Source: Lacrimispora celerecrescens (lineage in GTDB: Bacteria; Bacillota; Clostridia; Lachnospirales; Lachnospiraceae). From it: a DNA stretch of 64,000 nt. The stretch is taken from positions 151-64,150 of the forward strand of contig NZ_JPME01000003.1 in NCBI RefSeq assembly GCF_000732605.1, given 5' to 3'. How positions within the stretch are numbered: the stretch's first letter is position 1; every line of letters begins with the position of its first letter. Positions 25,879 through 35,427 of the stretch are shown here, piece by piece. A program made the translations under genes and the position numbers. The notes below the pieces were generated by a model. It was not told the origin of the DNA. It did no database searches and saw nothing but the letters and a program-made list of their open reading frames with translations.

Positions 25879-26724
25879 ATGAAAGAAAATTTTTATACAC
25901 TAAGCAACAACTATAAGATTCCCAATATAGGATTTGGTACATTCCGTACTCCCAGCGGAGAGGAAACAGAGCTGTCAGTACAAAATGCAATCAAGGCCGG
26001 ATACAGGCACATTGACTGTGCTGCCGCTTATGGAAATGAAAAGAGCGCTGGTGACGCTATCCGTAAATCCGGAGTTGCAAGGGAAGAATTATTTGTAACA
26101 AGTAAACTGTGGAATGATGACAAAGGATATGAAAAGACGTTAGCTGCTTTTAACCGGACCTTAGAGGATTTACAGCTTGATTATCTGGATTTATATCTGA
26201 TCCACTGGCCCATTGCGAAAGCATCAAAGAATAACTGGCAGGAAGCAAACAGTGAGAGCTGGAGGGCATTCGAGGAACTTTATAAACAGGGTAAAGTCAA
26301 AGCAATTGGAGTTAGTAATTTTCTTCCCCATCATTTTGAACCGCTTTTGGCAACTGCCAAGATTAAGCCTATGGTAAACCAGATTGAATTCCATCCTGGC
26401 ATGCTGCAGGAGGAAACTGTGGCATTTTGTAAAGATCATAATATTTTAGTGGAGGCATGGGCCCCATTTTCTAACGGGCAGATTTTAAAGCATCCGGTGT
26501 TAATGGAGATTGGGGATCAATATAAAAAATCCGTGGCTCAGGTTAGTCTGCGCTGGATTATTCAAAAGGGAATCGTTCCATTGCCAAAATCTGTTACACC
26601 AGAGAGGATTCATAATAATCTTGAAGTATTTGATTTTGAGATCAGTGCACAAGACGTTGAGAGGATAGACAGGTTAACTGATTGTGGAAGCTCAGGGCTT
26701 CATCCGGATAAAGTGGATTTCTAA
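25879..26724 (+). CDS. Aldo/keto reductase
   Basis: A 281-residue NADPH-dependent aldo-keto reductase (TIM barrel, AKR5-like). The catalytic tetrad is complete: Asp46 and Tyr51 (HIDCAAAYGNE), Lys76 (VTSKLWNDD) and His109 (LYLIHWP). The NADPH-binding C-terminal segment LPKSVTPERIHNNL is also present. It reduces aldehydes and ketones such as methylglyoxal. ATG 25879 is preferred because AAAAGGA is correctly spaced from it; ATG 25870 overlaps that site. It is co-transcribed with the FMN reductase under the MerR promoter. Confidence 0.93.
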   Translation: MKENFYTLSNNYKIPNIGFGTFRTPSGEETELSVQNAIKAGYRHIDCAAAYGNEKSAGDAIRKSGVAREELFVTSKLWNDDKGYEKTLAAFNRTLEDLQLDYLDLYLIHWPIAKASKNNWQEANSESWRAFEELYKQGKVKAIGVSNFLPHHFEPLLATAKIKPMVNQIEFHPGMLQEETVAFCKDHNILVEAWAPFSNGQILKHPVLMEIGDQYKKSVAQVSLRWIIQKGIVPLPKSVTPERIHNNLEVFDFEISAQDVERIDRLTDCGSSGLHPDKVDF

Positions 26725-26735
26725 GATATGTAAAC

Positions 26736-26779
26736 ATGAATAGGGTGCATTCCTTAAGAAAGGACTGCACCCTATTCAT
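26736..26779 (+). terminator. Hairpin after the aldo-keto reductase gene
   Basis: Perfect 14-bp arms (26736-26749 with 26766-26779) enclose an inner TCCTT/AAGGA pairing. No T tract follows, so it may be a 3'-end stabiliser or processed terminator rather than an intrinsic terminator. Confidence 0.55.
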
Positions 26780-26952
26780 ATAATCAATGAAAGATACTCT
26801 GCCGTAAAATGGCAAAACAAAAGATACAATGAAAAGTGTACTAAAGATTACAATCAGGAGTATATTGATTCAAACTGTATATTCCTAAAGACTTCTCAAT
26901 GAGTGCTATTTGCTTATGGATCATAGGGCAAAGATAAACTATAGTGAGCTGA

Positions 26953-27159
26953 ATATCCGGGGAAATCAGATTATCGCCATTCGAGCAATGCGGATGGGTG
27001 AAGGACCAGTTTGGCATATCATGGCAGATCGTGCCTGATAATATGGAGGATATTATGGCTAACGGAACCCAGGAAGAAATAAAACGAATCACAGAGGCAT
27101 TTCTGAAGATGAAAAAATTGGATATAGCGGCACTTGAAAAGGCGCGATTAGGGGAATAG
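26953..27159 (+). pseudogene. C-terminal remnant of a PhnB-like (VOC superfamily) protein
   Basis: The frame is open from 26953 to TAG 27159, with no start codon and a stop just upstream. It encodes FEQCGWVKDQFGISWQIVPD and continues to KRITEAFLKMKKLDIAALEKA, the characteristic end of PhnB-like / 3-demethylubiquinone methyltransferase-type VOC proteins. The N-terminal two thirds are missing. The rest of this gap (26780-26950) shows nothing recognisable. Confidence 0.72.
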
Positions 27160-27163
27160 AAAA

Positions 27164-27197
27164 GAAAGGTGATTGTGCGTCTGCGCAATCACCTTTC
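27164..27197 (+). terminator. Hairpin after the PhnB-like remnant
   Basis: A 12-bp perfect stem GAAAGGTGATTG/CAATCACCTTTC (27164-27175, 27186-27197) has a short loop. No T run follows. It is probably the terminator left from the decayed gene. Confidence 0.5.
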
Positions 27198-27334
27198 CCT
27201 CTCTGCCTTAATTATAACACATACAATCGGCCACAACAAGACTGTTTTTCTGATTCGGGTTGTGCTAGACTATTTTGAATAACGGTTTAGGAAATAAGTT
27301 TTCTGCCGATTCTATAAGAGAGGTGGTATTTGTT

Positions 27335-29506
27335 ATGGAGAATAACCGGACAGAATTAGAATTTGAAAAGAGCAGGTTAGAACAAACCATTGCTCTAGCG
27401 AAAGAGCAGCTGGATCAAGCAAGAGAGCGCAATGTAGAGAATAAGTCGGCCATAATTTCTGCCAAGAAAGAGCTGCGTGAGAATACATCTCACTCCATAG
27501 CAAATCTATGGAGCAGCGAAGGCTTTGAAGCCCTTGCTGCCTTAAACCAGTATGCAAACCCGATCACAGATAAAATCGCCGATTATGAAGCGGTAGAAAA
27601 CAAAATATTGTTGTTGGAGAAAATGATTCAATCCCCATATTTCGCCCGGATTGATTTTAAATTCGAAGATGAAGATATATTTGAAAATATCTACATTGGA
27701 CGCACCTCTTTAAAAAAGGATGAGACAAACGAGTTCTTTATTTATGACTGGAGATCGCCCATAGCAAGTGTCTTTTACCGATTTGTATTAGGGCAGGTAT
27801 TTTATGATGCCCCTGGCGGAAGGATTACAGGAGAGGTTAATTTAAAGCGCCAGTATGAGATAAGCGAAGGGGAGCTGGAGTATTATTTCGACGCTGATGT
27901 ACAGATTGTGGATGAATTTTTAAGGAAACTGCTGTCCCAGAATACTTCTCCTAAGATGAAAACGATTGTAGAGACCATTCAAAGGGAACAGGACATTGTC
28001 ATTCGGGATATGGAAAATGATTTAATGATGGTGCAGGGCGTGGCAGGAAGCGGAAAGACATCCATTGCTCTTCACAGGGCAGCCTACCTGATGTACCAGG
28101 GCCTCTCTTCAAAGCTGGCCGCTGATAATATACTCATTATTTCACCAAACTCCTTATTTGAACAGTATATTTCCAATGTATTGCCCGAGCTTGGAGAAGA
28201 ACATGTTGTATCGGTGGTATTTGAGGATATTATTGCTTCTGTAGTGAAGAATGAGCAGGTTCAATCGAGAAATCAATTTTTGGAAAACCTGATCTCAAAT
28301 ACTCAATACAGGGATATTATAAAAAGCAGCATGGAATTCAAAACCTCCCGCCAGTTTTTGGAAATATTGGATCGGTTCCTTGATGATCTGCCTCACAAAT
28401 GGATGAACTTTGAGGATATCTGCTATGACGGTGAGTGTATCATAAGCGGAGAAATGATAAAAGATAAAGTATTATCCGGAATTAACGAAACTCCTCTGGG
28501 TATTAGATTAAAGCTGATAGGGGAATATATTTTAGAACTGATCAGCGAGTCAAAGAAAACCCGCTTAAGAAAATCTGAGAAAATTCTAATGAATGAGGAA
28601 ATGTTAAAATTCATGGAACTTGATTTAAAGGATGTTTATAGAAAGTTGTTCCATGACAAAGAATATTTTTACAGCCTGGCAAAAGACATAGAGCTTCCTG
28701 GCTGTATGGACCAAATATTAACTTTTACTCAGGAAAATTTAGATACCAATATGCTGTACTATGATGATGCAACGGTTCTCACTTATTTGAATTTAAAAAT
28801 ATACGGAATCAATAAATATAAAGCAATTAAGCAAGTAGTAATTGATGAGGCACAGGATTACTATCCCCTTCATTTTGAAATTTTCCATCTGCTATTTTCA
28901 AAAGCGAAATTTACGATTCTGGGAGATATCAACCAAACCCTTGAAAAAAGGGAAGACTTATCTCTTTACAAACAGATCAGAAAAATCTTTAATAAGAAAA
29001 AATCTTCCCTTGTTACTATGGACAAAAGCTTCCGTTGTACAAATGAAATTTTGAATTATGGGTTAAGGTTTCTTGAGCAAAGTACGGAGATAAAGAGCTT
29101 CAACCGAAAAGGAGATGAGCCGGAGATATATACGGCCAATGACCAAATATCGTATCATAACATGATTGTATCAGAAGTGAAATCCTGTTTAAAAATGGGA
29201 TACCAGTCAATCGGATTGATTTGTAAAACTGAAAAAAAAGCCCTTTTCCTCTATGAGAGCTTAAAGGACAAAGCTGATGTCCAATTAATAAAAAGTGAAA
29301 GCATAACAGATTTACAAGGTGTATTCATTATACCTGTCTATATGTCCAAAGGGCTTGAGTTTGATGCTGTTTTAATATGTGACGCTGATGCTGAAACTTA
29401 TTACAGCCAGGATGATAAAAAGCTATTATACATCGCCTGTACAAGGGCGCTGCATAGGCTTAACCTGTTCTGCATGGGAGAGGCCAGTCCGTTATTGAAC
29501 AAATGA
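27335..29506 (+). CDS. helD: HelD-like RNA polymerase recycling motor / UvrD-type helicase
   Basis: A 723-residue SF1 ATPase of the HelD group, which binds RNA polymerase and removes it from DNA and nucleic acid. An N-terminal coiled coil (about residues 5-80) is followed by the HelD-specific block (ARIDF, ENIYIG, FIYDWRSPIASVFYRF). Walker A is GVAGSGKT (about residue 235), Walker B is VVIDEAQDYY, and later motifs include KSFRCT and the C-terminal IACTRALHRL. ATG 27335 is 8 nt behind GAGGTGG; an in-frame TTG at 27275 has no ribosome binding site. The protein is conventional in length for clostridial HelD. Confidence 0.9.
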   Translation: MENNRTELEFEKSRLEQTIALAKEQLDQARERNVENKSAIISAKKELRENTSHSIANLWSSEGFEALAALNQYANPITDKIADYEAVENKILLLEKMIQSPYFARIDFKFEDEDIFENIYIGRTSLKKDETNEFFIYDWRSPIASVFYRFVLGQVFYDAPGGRITGEVNLKRQYEISEGELEYYFDADVQIVDEFLRKLLSQNTSPKMKTIVETIQREQDIVIRDMENDLMMVQGVAGSGKTSIALHRAAYLMYQGLSSKLAADNILIISPNSLFEQYISNVLPELGEEHVVSVVFEDIIASVVKNEQVQSRNQFLENLISNTQYRDIIKSSMEFKTSRQFLEILDRFLDDLPHKWMNFEDICYDGECIISGEMIKDKVLSGINETPLGIRLKLIGEYILELISESKKTRLRKSEKILMNEEMLKFMELDLKDVYRKLFHDKEYFYSLAKDIELPGCMDQILTFTQENLDTNMLYYDDATVLTYLNLKIYGINKYKAIKQVVIDEAQDYYPLHFEIFHLLFSKAKFTILGDINQTLEKREDLSLYKQIRKIFNKKKSSLVTMDKSFRCTNEILNYGLRFLEQSTEIKSFNRKGDEPEIYTANDQISYHNMIVSEVKSCLKMGYQSIGLICKTEKKALFLYESLKDKADVQLIKSESITDLQGVFIIPVYMSKGLEFDAVLICDADAETYYSQDDKKLLYIACTRALHRLNLFCMGEASPLLNK

Positions 29507-29529
29507 ATCAAGTTTGAATTAATACTATA

Positions 29530-29566
29530 ACGGACGGTCTGCTTTTCTATGGCGGCCGTCCGTTTC
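29530..29566 (+). terminator. Terminator after helD
   Basis: An 8-bp perfect ACGGACGG/CCGTCCGT stem (29530-29537 with 29555-29562) has further inner pairing, then TTCTT. The U tract is weak. Confidence 0.6.
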
Positions 29567-29612
29567 TTATGGGGATTAAGAACAAGGCTAATCCCATAAT
29601 TCCAGGAATCCC

Positions 29613-29641
29613 TTCCAAATGTGAAACAAAAATTGTATAAT
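29613..29641 (+). promoter_or_regulatory. Putative promoter for the 29.7-32.3 kb unit
   Basis: TTCCAA (29613-29618), 17 bp, TATAAT (29636-29641). The -10 is perfect and the -35 weak. The transcript would begin near 29648, which argues against a GTG start at 29653 for the next gene. Confidence 0.45.
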
Positions 29642-29736
29642 TAACTTGATCTGTGGATGCAGAAATTGGAAAAGTGAATGATAACAAAAAGTTTGGAATA
29701 ATCCCAAAGGTAATTTTGGCCTGGAGGCAGTATGAT

Positions 29737-30420
29737 ATGGATGTAAAAAAACTAAACTTGGTAAATGACAGTTCAAAGGTAACTCCTAATTATGATTTAA
29801 GGGGGGCTCAGTCTTGGATCCGACTTTTTTTAAATAGAAGCGGAAAACTGCTTATTATCGGGCAGGCCGATAATAACTATATATATTGGGCATCTTTGAC
29901 CGATCAGAATGAGAGAGAGAAGAATGAAGCGATCTTTAACTACATTGCAGACGAATCCCTAAGGTTTGATATGGTATCCAATGAATGGCTGGTTTTTAAT
30001 GCGGCCGGCGTTCCATATGATGAATTAAAAACATGGTATCGGACAGAGCTTGTGAGGCCATTGGAACAGGATATGGCATGGAAAACGCCCTTTGGCCACT
30101 ATTATGGAAAGAATCAAGCTGAGCTGAATGGGAGATCTTTTGCAAGGGATGTTTCGCAATACCTTGATGTTTTAAAGAAAAGATGTCGGTTCAGAGAGGC
30201 CAACGGTGCATATGAGGCGGTTTTAGACTACTGTTTAGGAGAGTTATCGGGAGATTCTGGGAATGCTCTCTACTATACACAGGTTGAAGATTTGATTAGC
30301 ATGCTGCGGCAGGAGCAATATCTCGTTTTGTCCGATCAGGAACAGATCAGGGAAAAATATCTTCTCGTTGCTGAGACGGCCGGTAAGTTATATAATCAGT
30401 ACCAGTCTGCAATCCGCTAG
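29737..30420 (+). CDS. Protein of unknown function, first gene of the MBL/amidohydrolase unit
   Basis: I do not recognise a family. The protein (227 residues from ATG 29737) is soluble, mixed alpha/beta in the first half (WIRLFLNRSGKLLIIGQADN, then FDMVSNEWLVFNAAGVPYDEL) and helical and charged in the second (LDVLKKRCRFREA, VEDLISMLRQEQYLVLSDQEQ). No signal peptide, membrane segment or metal motif is evident. ATG 29737 follows GGAGG at 9 nt. The frame stays open to GTG 29653, which is too close to the predicted transcription start. It lies 23 bp before the MBL hydrolase, so it is probably part of the same operon. Confidence 0.6.
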   Translation: MDVKKLNLVNDSSKVTPNYDLRGAQSWIRLFLNRSGKLLIIGQADNNYIYWASLTDQNEREKNEAIFNYIADESLRFDMVSNEWLVFNAAGVPYDELKTWYRTELVRPLEQDMAWKTPFGHYYGKNQAELNGRSFARDVSQYLDVLKKRCRFREANGAYEAVLDYCLGELSGDSGNALYYTQVEDLISMLRQEQYLVLSDQEQIREKYLLVAETAGKLYNQYQSAIR

Positions 30421-30443
30421 TAAAATGAATGAGGTAAAGTAAA

Positions 30444-31181
30444 ATGAATCAGATAATTATGTTAGATATAAATTTTCAATATCAGAATGAAACCCGGACA
30501 TTTCATCCGGTCTTATTAATAAGCGCCAATGATGTTGTTCTTGTAGACTGCGGATATCCCGGTTTCCTGCCTTTATTAGAGGCTGAGATGAAATCCAAGG
30601 GTATTAACCCAGGATCCCTAACAAAGGTATTGATTACTCACCATGACGACGACCATATGGGAGCCTTATTTGAAATAAAGGAAAAATATCCTGAGATTAA
30701 GGTGGTGGCAGGCCGCACGGAAAGTGGATATATCTCAGGTGAGAAAAAATCGCTGCGTTTGTTACAGGCGGAAGAAATGTTGAATGTGCTGCCGGAAGAA
30801 CAAAAGCCTTTTGGAATTCAATTCTGCGAATCTTTAAAAAGGGTCAAACCTGTTACCGTTGACATAGAGGTTAAGGACGGGGAACATTTTGACTGGGCTG
30901 GCGGCTGTGAGATCATAGACACTCCCGGGCATATGCCGGGACATATTTCCTTATATCTAAAGGAGAGCAATTCCGTTATCACAGGGGATGCCGCAGTTAT
31001 TGAGGGCAATCAACTGGTCATCGCAAATCCACAGTTTACCTTGGATATGGAAGCGGCCAAAGCTTCACTTAATAAACTGATATCCCTGAATGCAGACCGT
31101 TATTATTGCTATCATGGAGGGATATTTGAAAACTTTACGGACATAGCATTTAAAAGCCAAAATATTGATAAATTTTTATAG
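30444..31181 (+). CDS. MBL-fold metallo-hydrolase
   Basis: A 245-residue metallo-beta-lactamase-fold hydrolase. The metal motif is THHDDDHMG (His66, Asp68, Asp70, His71), an HxDxDH variant of the usual HxHxDH that occurs in several MBL subfamilies. DTPGHMPGHISLYL supplies the next His, followed by ITGDAAV with its bridging Asp and a C-terminal CYHGG His. The substrate is unknown; the clan includes lactonases and thioester hydrolases. It sits between an unknown protein and an amidohydrolase (gaps of 23 and 11 bp), so the three probably share one catabolic role. Confidence 0.88.
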   Translation: MNQIIMLDINFQYQNETRTFHPVLLISANDVVLVDCGYPGFLPLLEAEMKSKGINPGSLTKVLITHHDDDHMGALFEIKEKYPEIKVVAGRTESGYISGEKKSLRLLQAEEMLNVLPEEQKPFGIQFCESLKRVKPVTVDIEVKDGEHFDWAGGCEIIDTPGHMPGHISLYLKESNSVITGDAAVIEGNQLVIANPQFTLDMEAAKASLNKLISLNADRYYCYHGGIFENFTDIAFKSQNIDKFL

Positions 31182-31192
31182 AGGAGAAGGAA

Positions 31193-32353
31193 ATGAACAG
31201 AACCCTGTTTTATAACTTGATTTATAATAATCATCCGATGGAGATCCTGGTTGAGGACGGGCTTATTAAGGAAATGGCTCCCCAGGCAGCTTTAGCGGAA
31301 AACCAGGAGGCAACACGGTATGACTGCGGCGGATATTTGCTTTTGCCTGCATTTGTTGATTCCCATACCCATCCTGATAAGACGATTATGGGCATGGATT
31401 ACCGGCATGATTATAAGGAAACAGACCTGCTTTCGATCATAGAGGCAGAGCGCGCTCTCCGCGGGAAGACAGGTCTTGACACCTTTACTCAGGCATCAAG
31501 GTATATTGAACGAATAACAGCATTAGGAACCCTCTTTACGAGAAGCCACGTGGATGTAGATACGGAAAACGGCCTTAAGGGGTTGGAAGGGGTTTTGGAA
31601 GCAAGAGAAAAGTATGATGATATTTTAACAATGCAGATTGTTGCATTTCCCCAAAGCGGTCTGGTAGTGCGGAAAGGAACCTATGAGCTTTTGGATGAAG
31701 CATTGAAAATGGGTGCGGATGTTGTGGGAGGACTTGATCCTTCATCCATTGACCGGGACCCCAAGGCAAGTATTGATGCGATTTTTAAACTTGCGGAAAA
31801 GCACGGCAAACCGGTCGATATTCATTTACATGAGCCTGGAGATCTGGGTGGATTTTCCCTGGATTTAATCGCAGATAAGACCATTGCTCTTGGAATGCAG
31901 GGGAGAGTATCGGTCAGCCATGCATTTTGCCTGAAGCATCAAAAGAGGGCGTTCATCGAAAAGCTGGGTAAAGCTGGCATCCATATCGTAACTTCTGCTT
32001 TTTCAGACATAACACCTGCGGTAGGACCTTTGCTGTCGGCAGGGATTAATGTTTGTGCAGGCAATGATAATGTCCAGGACTTTTGGAGCCCCTATGGTAC
32101 GGGAGATATGCTGGAAAGAGCCCGTTTTGTGAGCATGCGCAACGATTTTAAAACCGAAGATGACATGAACACTGCCATTGATTTATGTACTGAAAACGGA
32201 GCGAGAATGATGGGCCTTGAACATTATGGCTTATCTGTTGGCTGTAACGCTGACTTCTTATTGGTTAAATCGGACTGCATTACCAGCGCAGTCTCATTAA
32301 TTCCTGAAAGCCGGATCATTGTAAAGGGAGGAAAGGCTATCCTTGGAGTGTGA
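31193..32353 (+). CDS. Amidohydrolase-superfamily protein, cytosine deaminase-like
   Basis: A 386-residue TIM-barrel metal-dependent hydrolase. Metal ligands are the HxH of VDSHTHPDK (His58, His60), His211/His213 in VDIHLHEPGD, His243 in VSHAFCL and the terminal Asp in GNDNVQDFWSPYG. The last block closely resembles CodA-type deaminases. A cyclic amide or pyrimidine-like substrate is plausible but not shown. AGGAGAAGG precedes ATG 31193, 11 bp after the MBL gene. It ends the three-gene unit. Confidence 0.87.
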   Translation: MNRTLFYNLIYNNHPMEILVEDGLIKEMAPQAALAENQEATRYDCGGYLLLPAFVDSHTHPDKTIMGMDYRHDYKETDLLSIIEAERALRGKTGLDTFTQASRYIERITALGTLFTRSHVDVDTENGLKGLEGVLEAREKYDDILTMQIVAFPQSGLVVRKGTYELLDEALKMGADVVGGLDPSSIDRDPKASIDAIFKLAEKHGKPVDIHLHEPGDLGGFSLDLIADKTIALGMQGRVSVSHAFCLKHQKRAFIEKLGKAGIHIVTSAFSDITPAVGPLLSAGINVCAGNDNVQDFWSPYGTGDMLERARFVSMRNDFKTEDDMNTAIDLCTENGARMMGLEHYGLSVGCNADFLLVKSDCITSAVSLIPESRIIVKGGKAILGV

Positions 32354-32515
32354 TCTGGGTGTGTAACGACCGGACCATAAACGGTAAGGGGCTGAGTTTA
32401 TTGGAGGTAATTATGACCAGTAAACGAGGCCTCCTTTTAATGTAAAATGGAAAGTAAATAGGCGTTACAGAAATAACATAAATATGCTTTTTAATGTATG
32501 ACATGTTACTATATG

Positions 32516-32544
32516 TTGAAATATGTCGGTTTTTATGGTAAATT
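32516..32544 (+). promoter_or_regulatory. Putative promoter, shares a 12-mer with the V4R-GGDEF promoter
   Basis: TTGAAA (32516-32521), 17 bp, TAAATT (32539-32544). The -35 and first spacer bases TTGAAATATGTC are identical to those at 48292-48303. It may belong to the lost LuxR-type gene or drive the c-di-GMP gene at 32881. Confidence 0.4.
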
Positions 32545-32599
32545 ATAGGAAATTGAGATATTATGACAGAATATTTTGAAAGAAAATAAGCTGGAAAAA

Positions 32600-32623
32600 A
32601 TGGGGCATAGGGAGATGCCCCAT
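32600..32623. repeat. Small perfect hairpin in the 32.35-32.88 kb gap
   Basis: ATGGGGCAT and ATGCCCCAT (32600-32608, 32615-32623) are perfect 9-bp arms with a 6-nt loop. No T tract follows. The rest of the gap holds the LuxR remnant and a promoter-like element; nothing else is seen. Confidence 0.5.
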
Positions 32624-32631
32624 GCCCAAAT

Positions 32632-32715
32632 CCTTTACTTAAAACTCTTCTTAGAAGTGTATATAGCAAGCTTGGCATTCATTCAAAAACAGAGCTGGAT
32701 ACAAAGGAGTTCTGA
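32632..32715 (+). pseudogene. C-terminal remnant of a LuxR-type HTH regulator
   Basis: The frame ending at TGA 32715 encodes LLKTLLRSVYSKLGIHSKTE, the recognition helix and end of a LuxR/GerE HTH domain (compare the family pattern VKTHLRNIYxKLGVxSRTEL). About 25 residues survive and no upstream domain is visible. Confidence 0.55.
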
Positions 32716-32880
32716 CTGAAAACTCAAATATACTACATAATTGAGTATGTGGAAAAAATTAATCTGCTGTATTCTGTATCATGGCAGATTATTTTTGTAT
32801 ACTCCATAGACATATTGTATTTCAATAATTCATATGTATACAACTCGTTAAAACAATAAACCAGTACCGAGGTGGCTGTA

Positions 32881-35427
32881 ATGAGAAATAAGTATACCAG
32901 ATATATAGCCGTACAGACGGTCATTATGCTTATCATTTTCATGACGATTGTTTTCGTTCTTTTGCGTTCCCAGAAGTCAGAAGACAATTATCTTCTTTCA
33001 AGCATCGGACAATCCGTGTCCTATTCTGTGCAGCAGCATATTGCCATAACAGAGGGCGTATTAACCTCCCTTGCTTATAATTATGATATTGATGATGAAA
33101 TCGATAAACATAAATTTAATATTTTATCAGCCAAATATATAGAGGAAAACCCAGACATCTTATATATTCAGCATAAAGATAAGGATACGATCACAGATAT
33201 GGTATATCCCGATGCCTATGATTATACCCTTGGTGCCTCCTTACGTGGACGGCCGGAGGTAGAGGAGGCCCTTGATAAGGCGATTAAAAACAGGATAATA
33301 ACGGTCAATGATCCCTTTATCCTGAAGGGGACCGAAAATTTGTTGGGGTTAGTCATACGGTATCCTCTTTATAAGAACGGGCAGTTTAATGGATTTTTTG
33401 TTGTGGTTTTTAACTTTAATACCTATATGGACAAGGTGATTCGAGAGGCGGTACCGAAGTCCTACCACATCAGTATCTATAATAATAAAGGAGGGCTCAT
33501 CTGGGGGGATTCACCCTGGATGGACAGAAATTCCTACATAGTCAAGATACCGGTCATGGATACCAGCTGGACAATGAAGCTGTCTAAAGAAGGAAACAGT
33601 ATCAATAACAACGGAGCAGTCATAGGATTTATCTCAGTGCTGGTGCTGGTCCTTATGGGAGTTCTCATCTATGTGCAGATGGGGCTCTTTAAAAAGGATG
33701 AGAACATTCAGTATCTTGCTGCTCTACACAAGGAACTGGAACGGCTGAAGGAAAGCTACACCCTGGCACTTGACAGTGCGAATGATGCACTCTGGGAATG
33801 GAACCTCATAACCGATGAGTTCATTACTTCCGATAAATGGATCGATATTACCGGAAATGCCCCGAAAGGACATGGACTCCGCGGAATATTACAGGAAGAA
33901 ACCATTCATCAGGATGATTATCAGGCAGTGCTGGCTGAATTTGATTCCTGCTTAAAAGGAGAGGCCCGGGAGTTTCACCGGGAGTACCGCATCAGAAATA
34001 AGGACGGCAGCTATACCTGGGTCTTAAACAAGGGAAAAGTCTATTTTGACAATGAAGGCCTTCCCGGCAAGCTTGCAGGTGCAGTGTCTAATATTGATGA
34101 ACGGAAGCATAGAGAATCTAAGATGGAATACATGGCATTTTATGATATGCTGACAGGCTTACCTAACAAGGTGCAGTTTATGGCTGCCCTTGAGAAAACG
34201 TTAAGATGCATTGGTGAGAGACTGTGCAGATATTCCATCCTTATGATAGATCTGGATAATTTTAAAATCCACAATGATTTACTTGGGCTTGATTTCTGCG
34301 ATCAGCTGCTTATGCAGGTAGGCAAGCGGCTGTTACAGATCCTGGGTCAGGAGAATATGGTAGCAAGGTTCGGAGGGGATGAGTTTTTAATTCTTATCAA
34401 GAATCATCAGGACGCTAAAGAGGTAGAAAAGATTTGCCAGAACATTCTAAGCATCTTTGACTCTCCCTTTGTGTTAATGGAAAAATCCGTATATTTATCT
34501 GTCAGCATAGGTGTTGTCCATGGCCTTGAAGCCGGCCAGACAGCAAATGATGTGTTACGGAACGCAGATACGGCTCTTAATAAGGCCAAAGAAAGCGGAA
34601 AAAACCAGTACTGCATCTACGACACACAGATGCATGAAGAAATTATCAGAAAATCCAATGTGGAAGCATGTATCAGGGAAGCCCTGGAAAAAGATAATCT
34701 TTTAATTTACTATCAGCTGCAGCAGGATTTATTAAAGGATGAAATAAGAGGAGTGGAGGCCCTTGCAAGGCTGTATTCGGAAGAATTGGGTATGATTCTG
34801 CCTTTTGAGTTCATAGAGGTAGCCGAATATACGGGATTAATTATTCCTCTAGGCGGCTGGATATTGAAAAATGCGTGTAAACAGGGAAAGGCCTGGATTG
34901 ACAGCGGCTATAAAATCGGAAGGCTGTCCGTAAATATCTCTGTACATCAGCTGCGCAGCGAGAATTTCTATGATCAGGTAAAGGAGGTTCTGAATGAGAC
35001 ACAGTTTCCGGTAAACCAGCTTGAACTGGAAATTACAGAAAGTGTTCTCTTGGAGCTTTCCCAGTACAATATCGAAGTTCTTAAAAAATTGCGGTCCCTT
35101 GGGGTCAGCATTGCACTGGATGACTTTGGCACAGGGTATTCCTCCCTTAATTATTTGACGGTTCTTCCTATTGATATTTTAAAAATTGATAAGTCATTTT
35201 TAAGAAGAGCACTTGAAAGCGAAACAGAGCATCAGGTAATTAAAAGCATCACAGAATTAGCCCATGAACTGAACTTAAAGGTGGTGTGCGAAGGGGTGGA
35301 ATCGGCTGAACAAAGGAAGATTCTCAAGGAGATGGGCTGTGATTATATCCAGGGTTATTATTTTGCAAAGCCAGGTGATGCAAAAAGTATAGAAAAATGG
35401 TTTCGAGAAGGACCAGCAGCAACTTAA
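32881..35427 (+). CDS. Membrane Cache-PAS-GGDEF-EAL cyclic-di-GMP protein
   Basis: An 848-residue bifunctional signalling protein. One TM helix near the N-terminus (VIMLIIFMTIVFVLL), an extracellular Cache-like sensor (about 30-245), a second TM helix (VIGFISVLVLVLMGVLIYV) and a PAS domain (about 285-410) come first. A GGDEF domain follows with an intact FGGDEFLI A-site but no RxxD inhibitory site. The EAL domain is complete: EALAR, NISVHQLR, LEITES, DDFGTGYSSL, KIDKSF, EGVE and QGYYFAKP. Phosphodiesterase activity is therefore likely, and the GGDEF may be active or GTP-sensing. ATG 32881 follows GAGGTGG. Its 3' end overlaps an MCP remnant. Confidence 0.93.
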   Translation: MRNKYTRYIAVQTVIMLIIFMTIVFVLLRSQKSEDNYLLSSIGQSVSYSVQQHIAITEGVLTSLAYNYDIDDEIDKHKFNILSAKYIEENPDILYIQHKDKDTITDMVYPDAYDYTLGASLRGRPEVEEALDKAIKNRIITVNDPFILKGTENLLGLVIRYPLYKNGQFNGFFVVVFNFNTYMDKVIREAVPKSYHISIYNNKGGLIWGDSPWMDRNSYIVKIPVMDTSWTMKLSKEGNSINNNGAVIGFISVLVLVLMGVLIYVQMGLFKKDENIQYLAALHKELERLKESYTLALDSANDALWEWNLITDEFITSDKWIDITGNAPKGHGLRGILQEETIHQDDYQAVLAEFDSCLKGEAREFHREYRIRNKDGSYTWVLNKGKVYFDNEGLPGKLAGAVSNIDERKHRESKMEYMAFYDMLTGLPNKVQFMAALEKTLRCIGERLCRYSILMIDLDNFKIHNDLLGLDFCDQLLMQVGKRLLQILGQENMVARFGGDEFLILIKNHQDAKEVEKICQNILSIFDSPFVLMEKSVYLSVSIGVVHGLEAGQTANDVLRNADTALNKAKESGKNQYCIYDTQMHEEIIRKSNVEACIREALEKDNLLIYYQLQQDLLKDEIRGVEALARLYSEELGMILPFEFIEVAEYTGLIIPLGGWILKNACKQGKAWIDSGYKIGRLSVNISVHQLRSENFYDQVKEVLNETQFPVNQLELEITESVLLELSQYNIEVLKKLRSLGVSIALDDFGTGYSSLNYLTVLPIDILKIDKSFLRRALESETEHQVIKSITELAHELNLKVVCEGVESAEQRKILKEMGCDYIQGYYFAKPGDAKSIEKWFREGPAAT

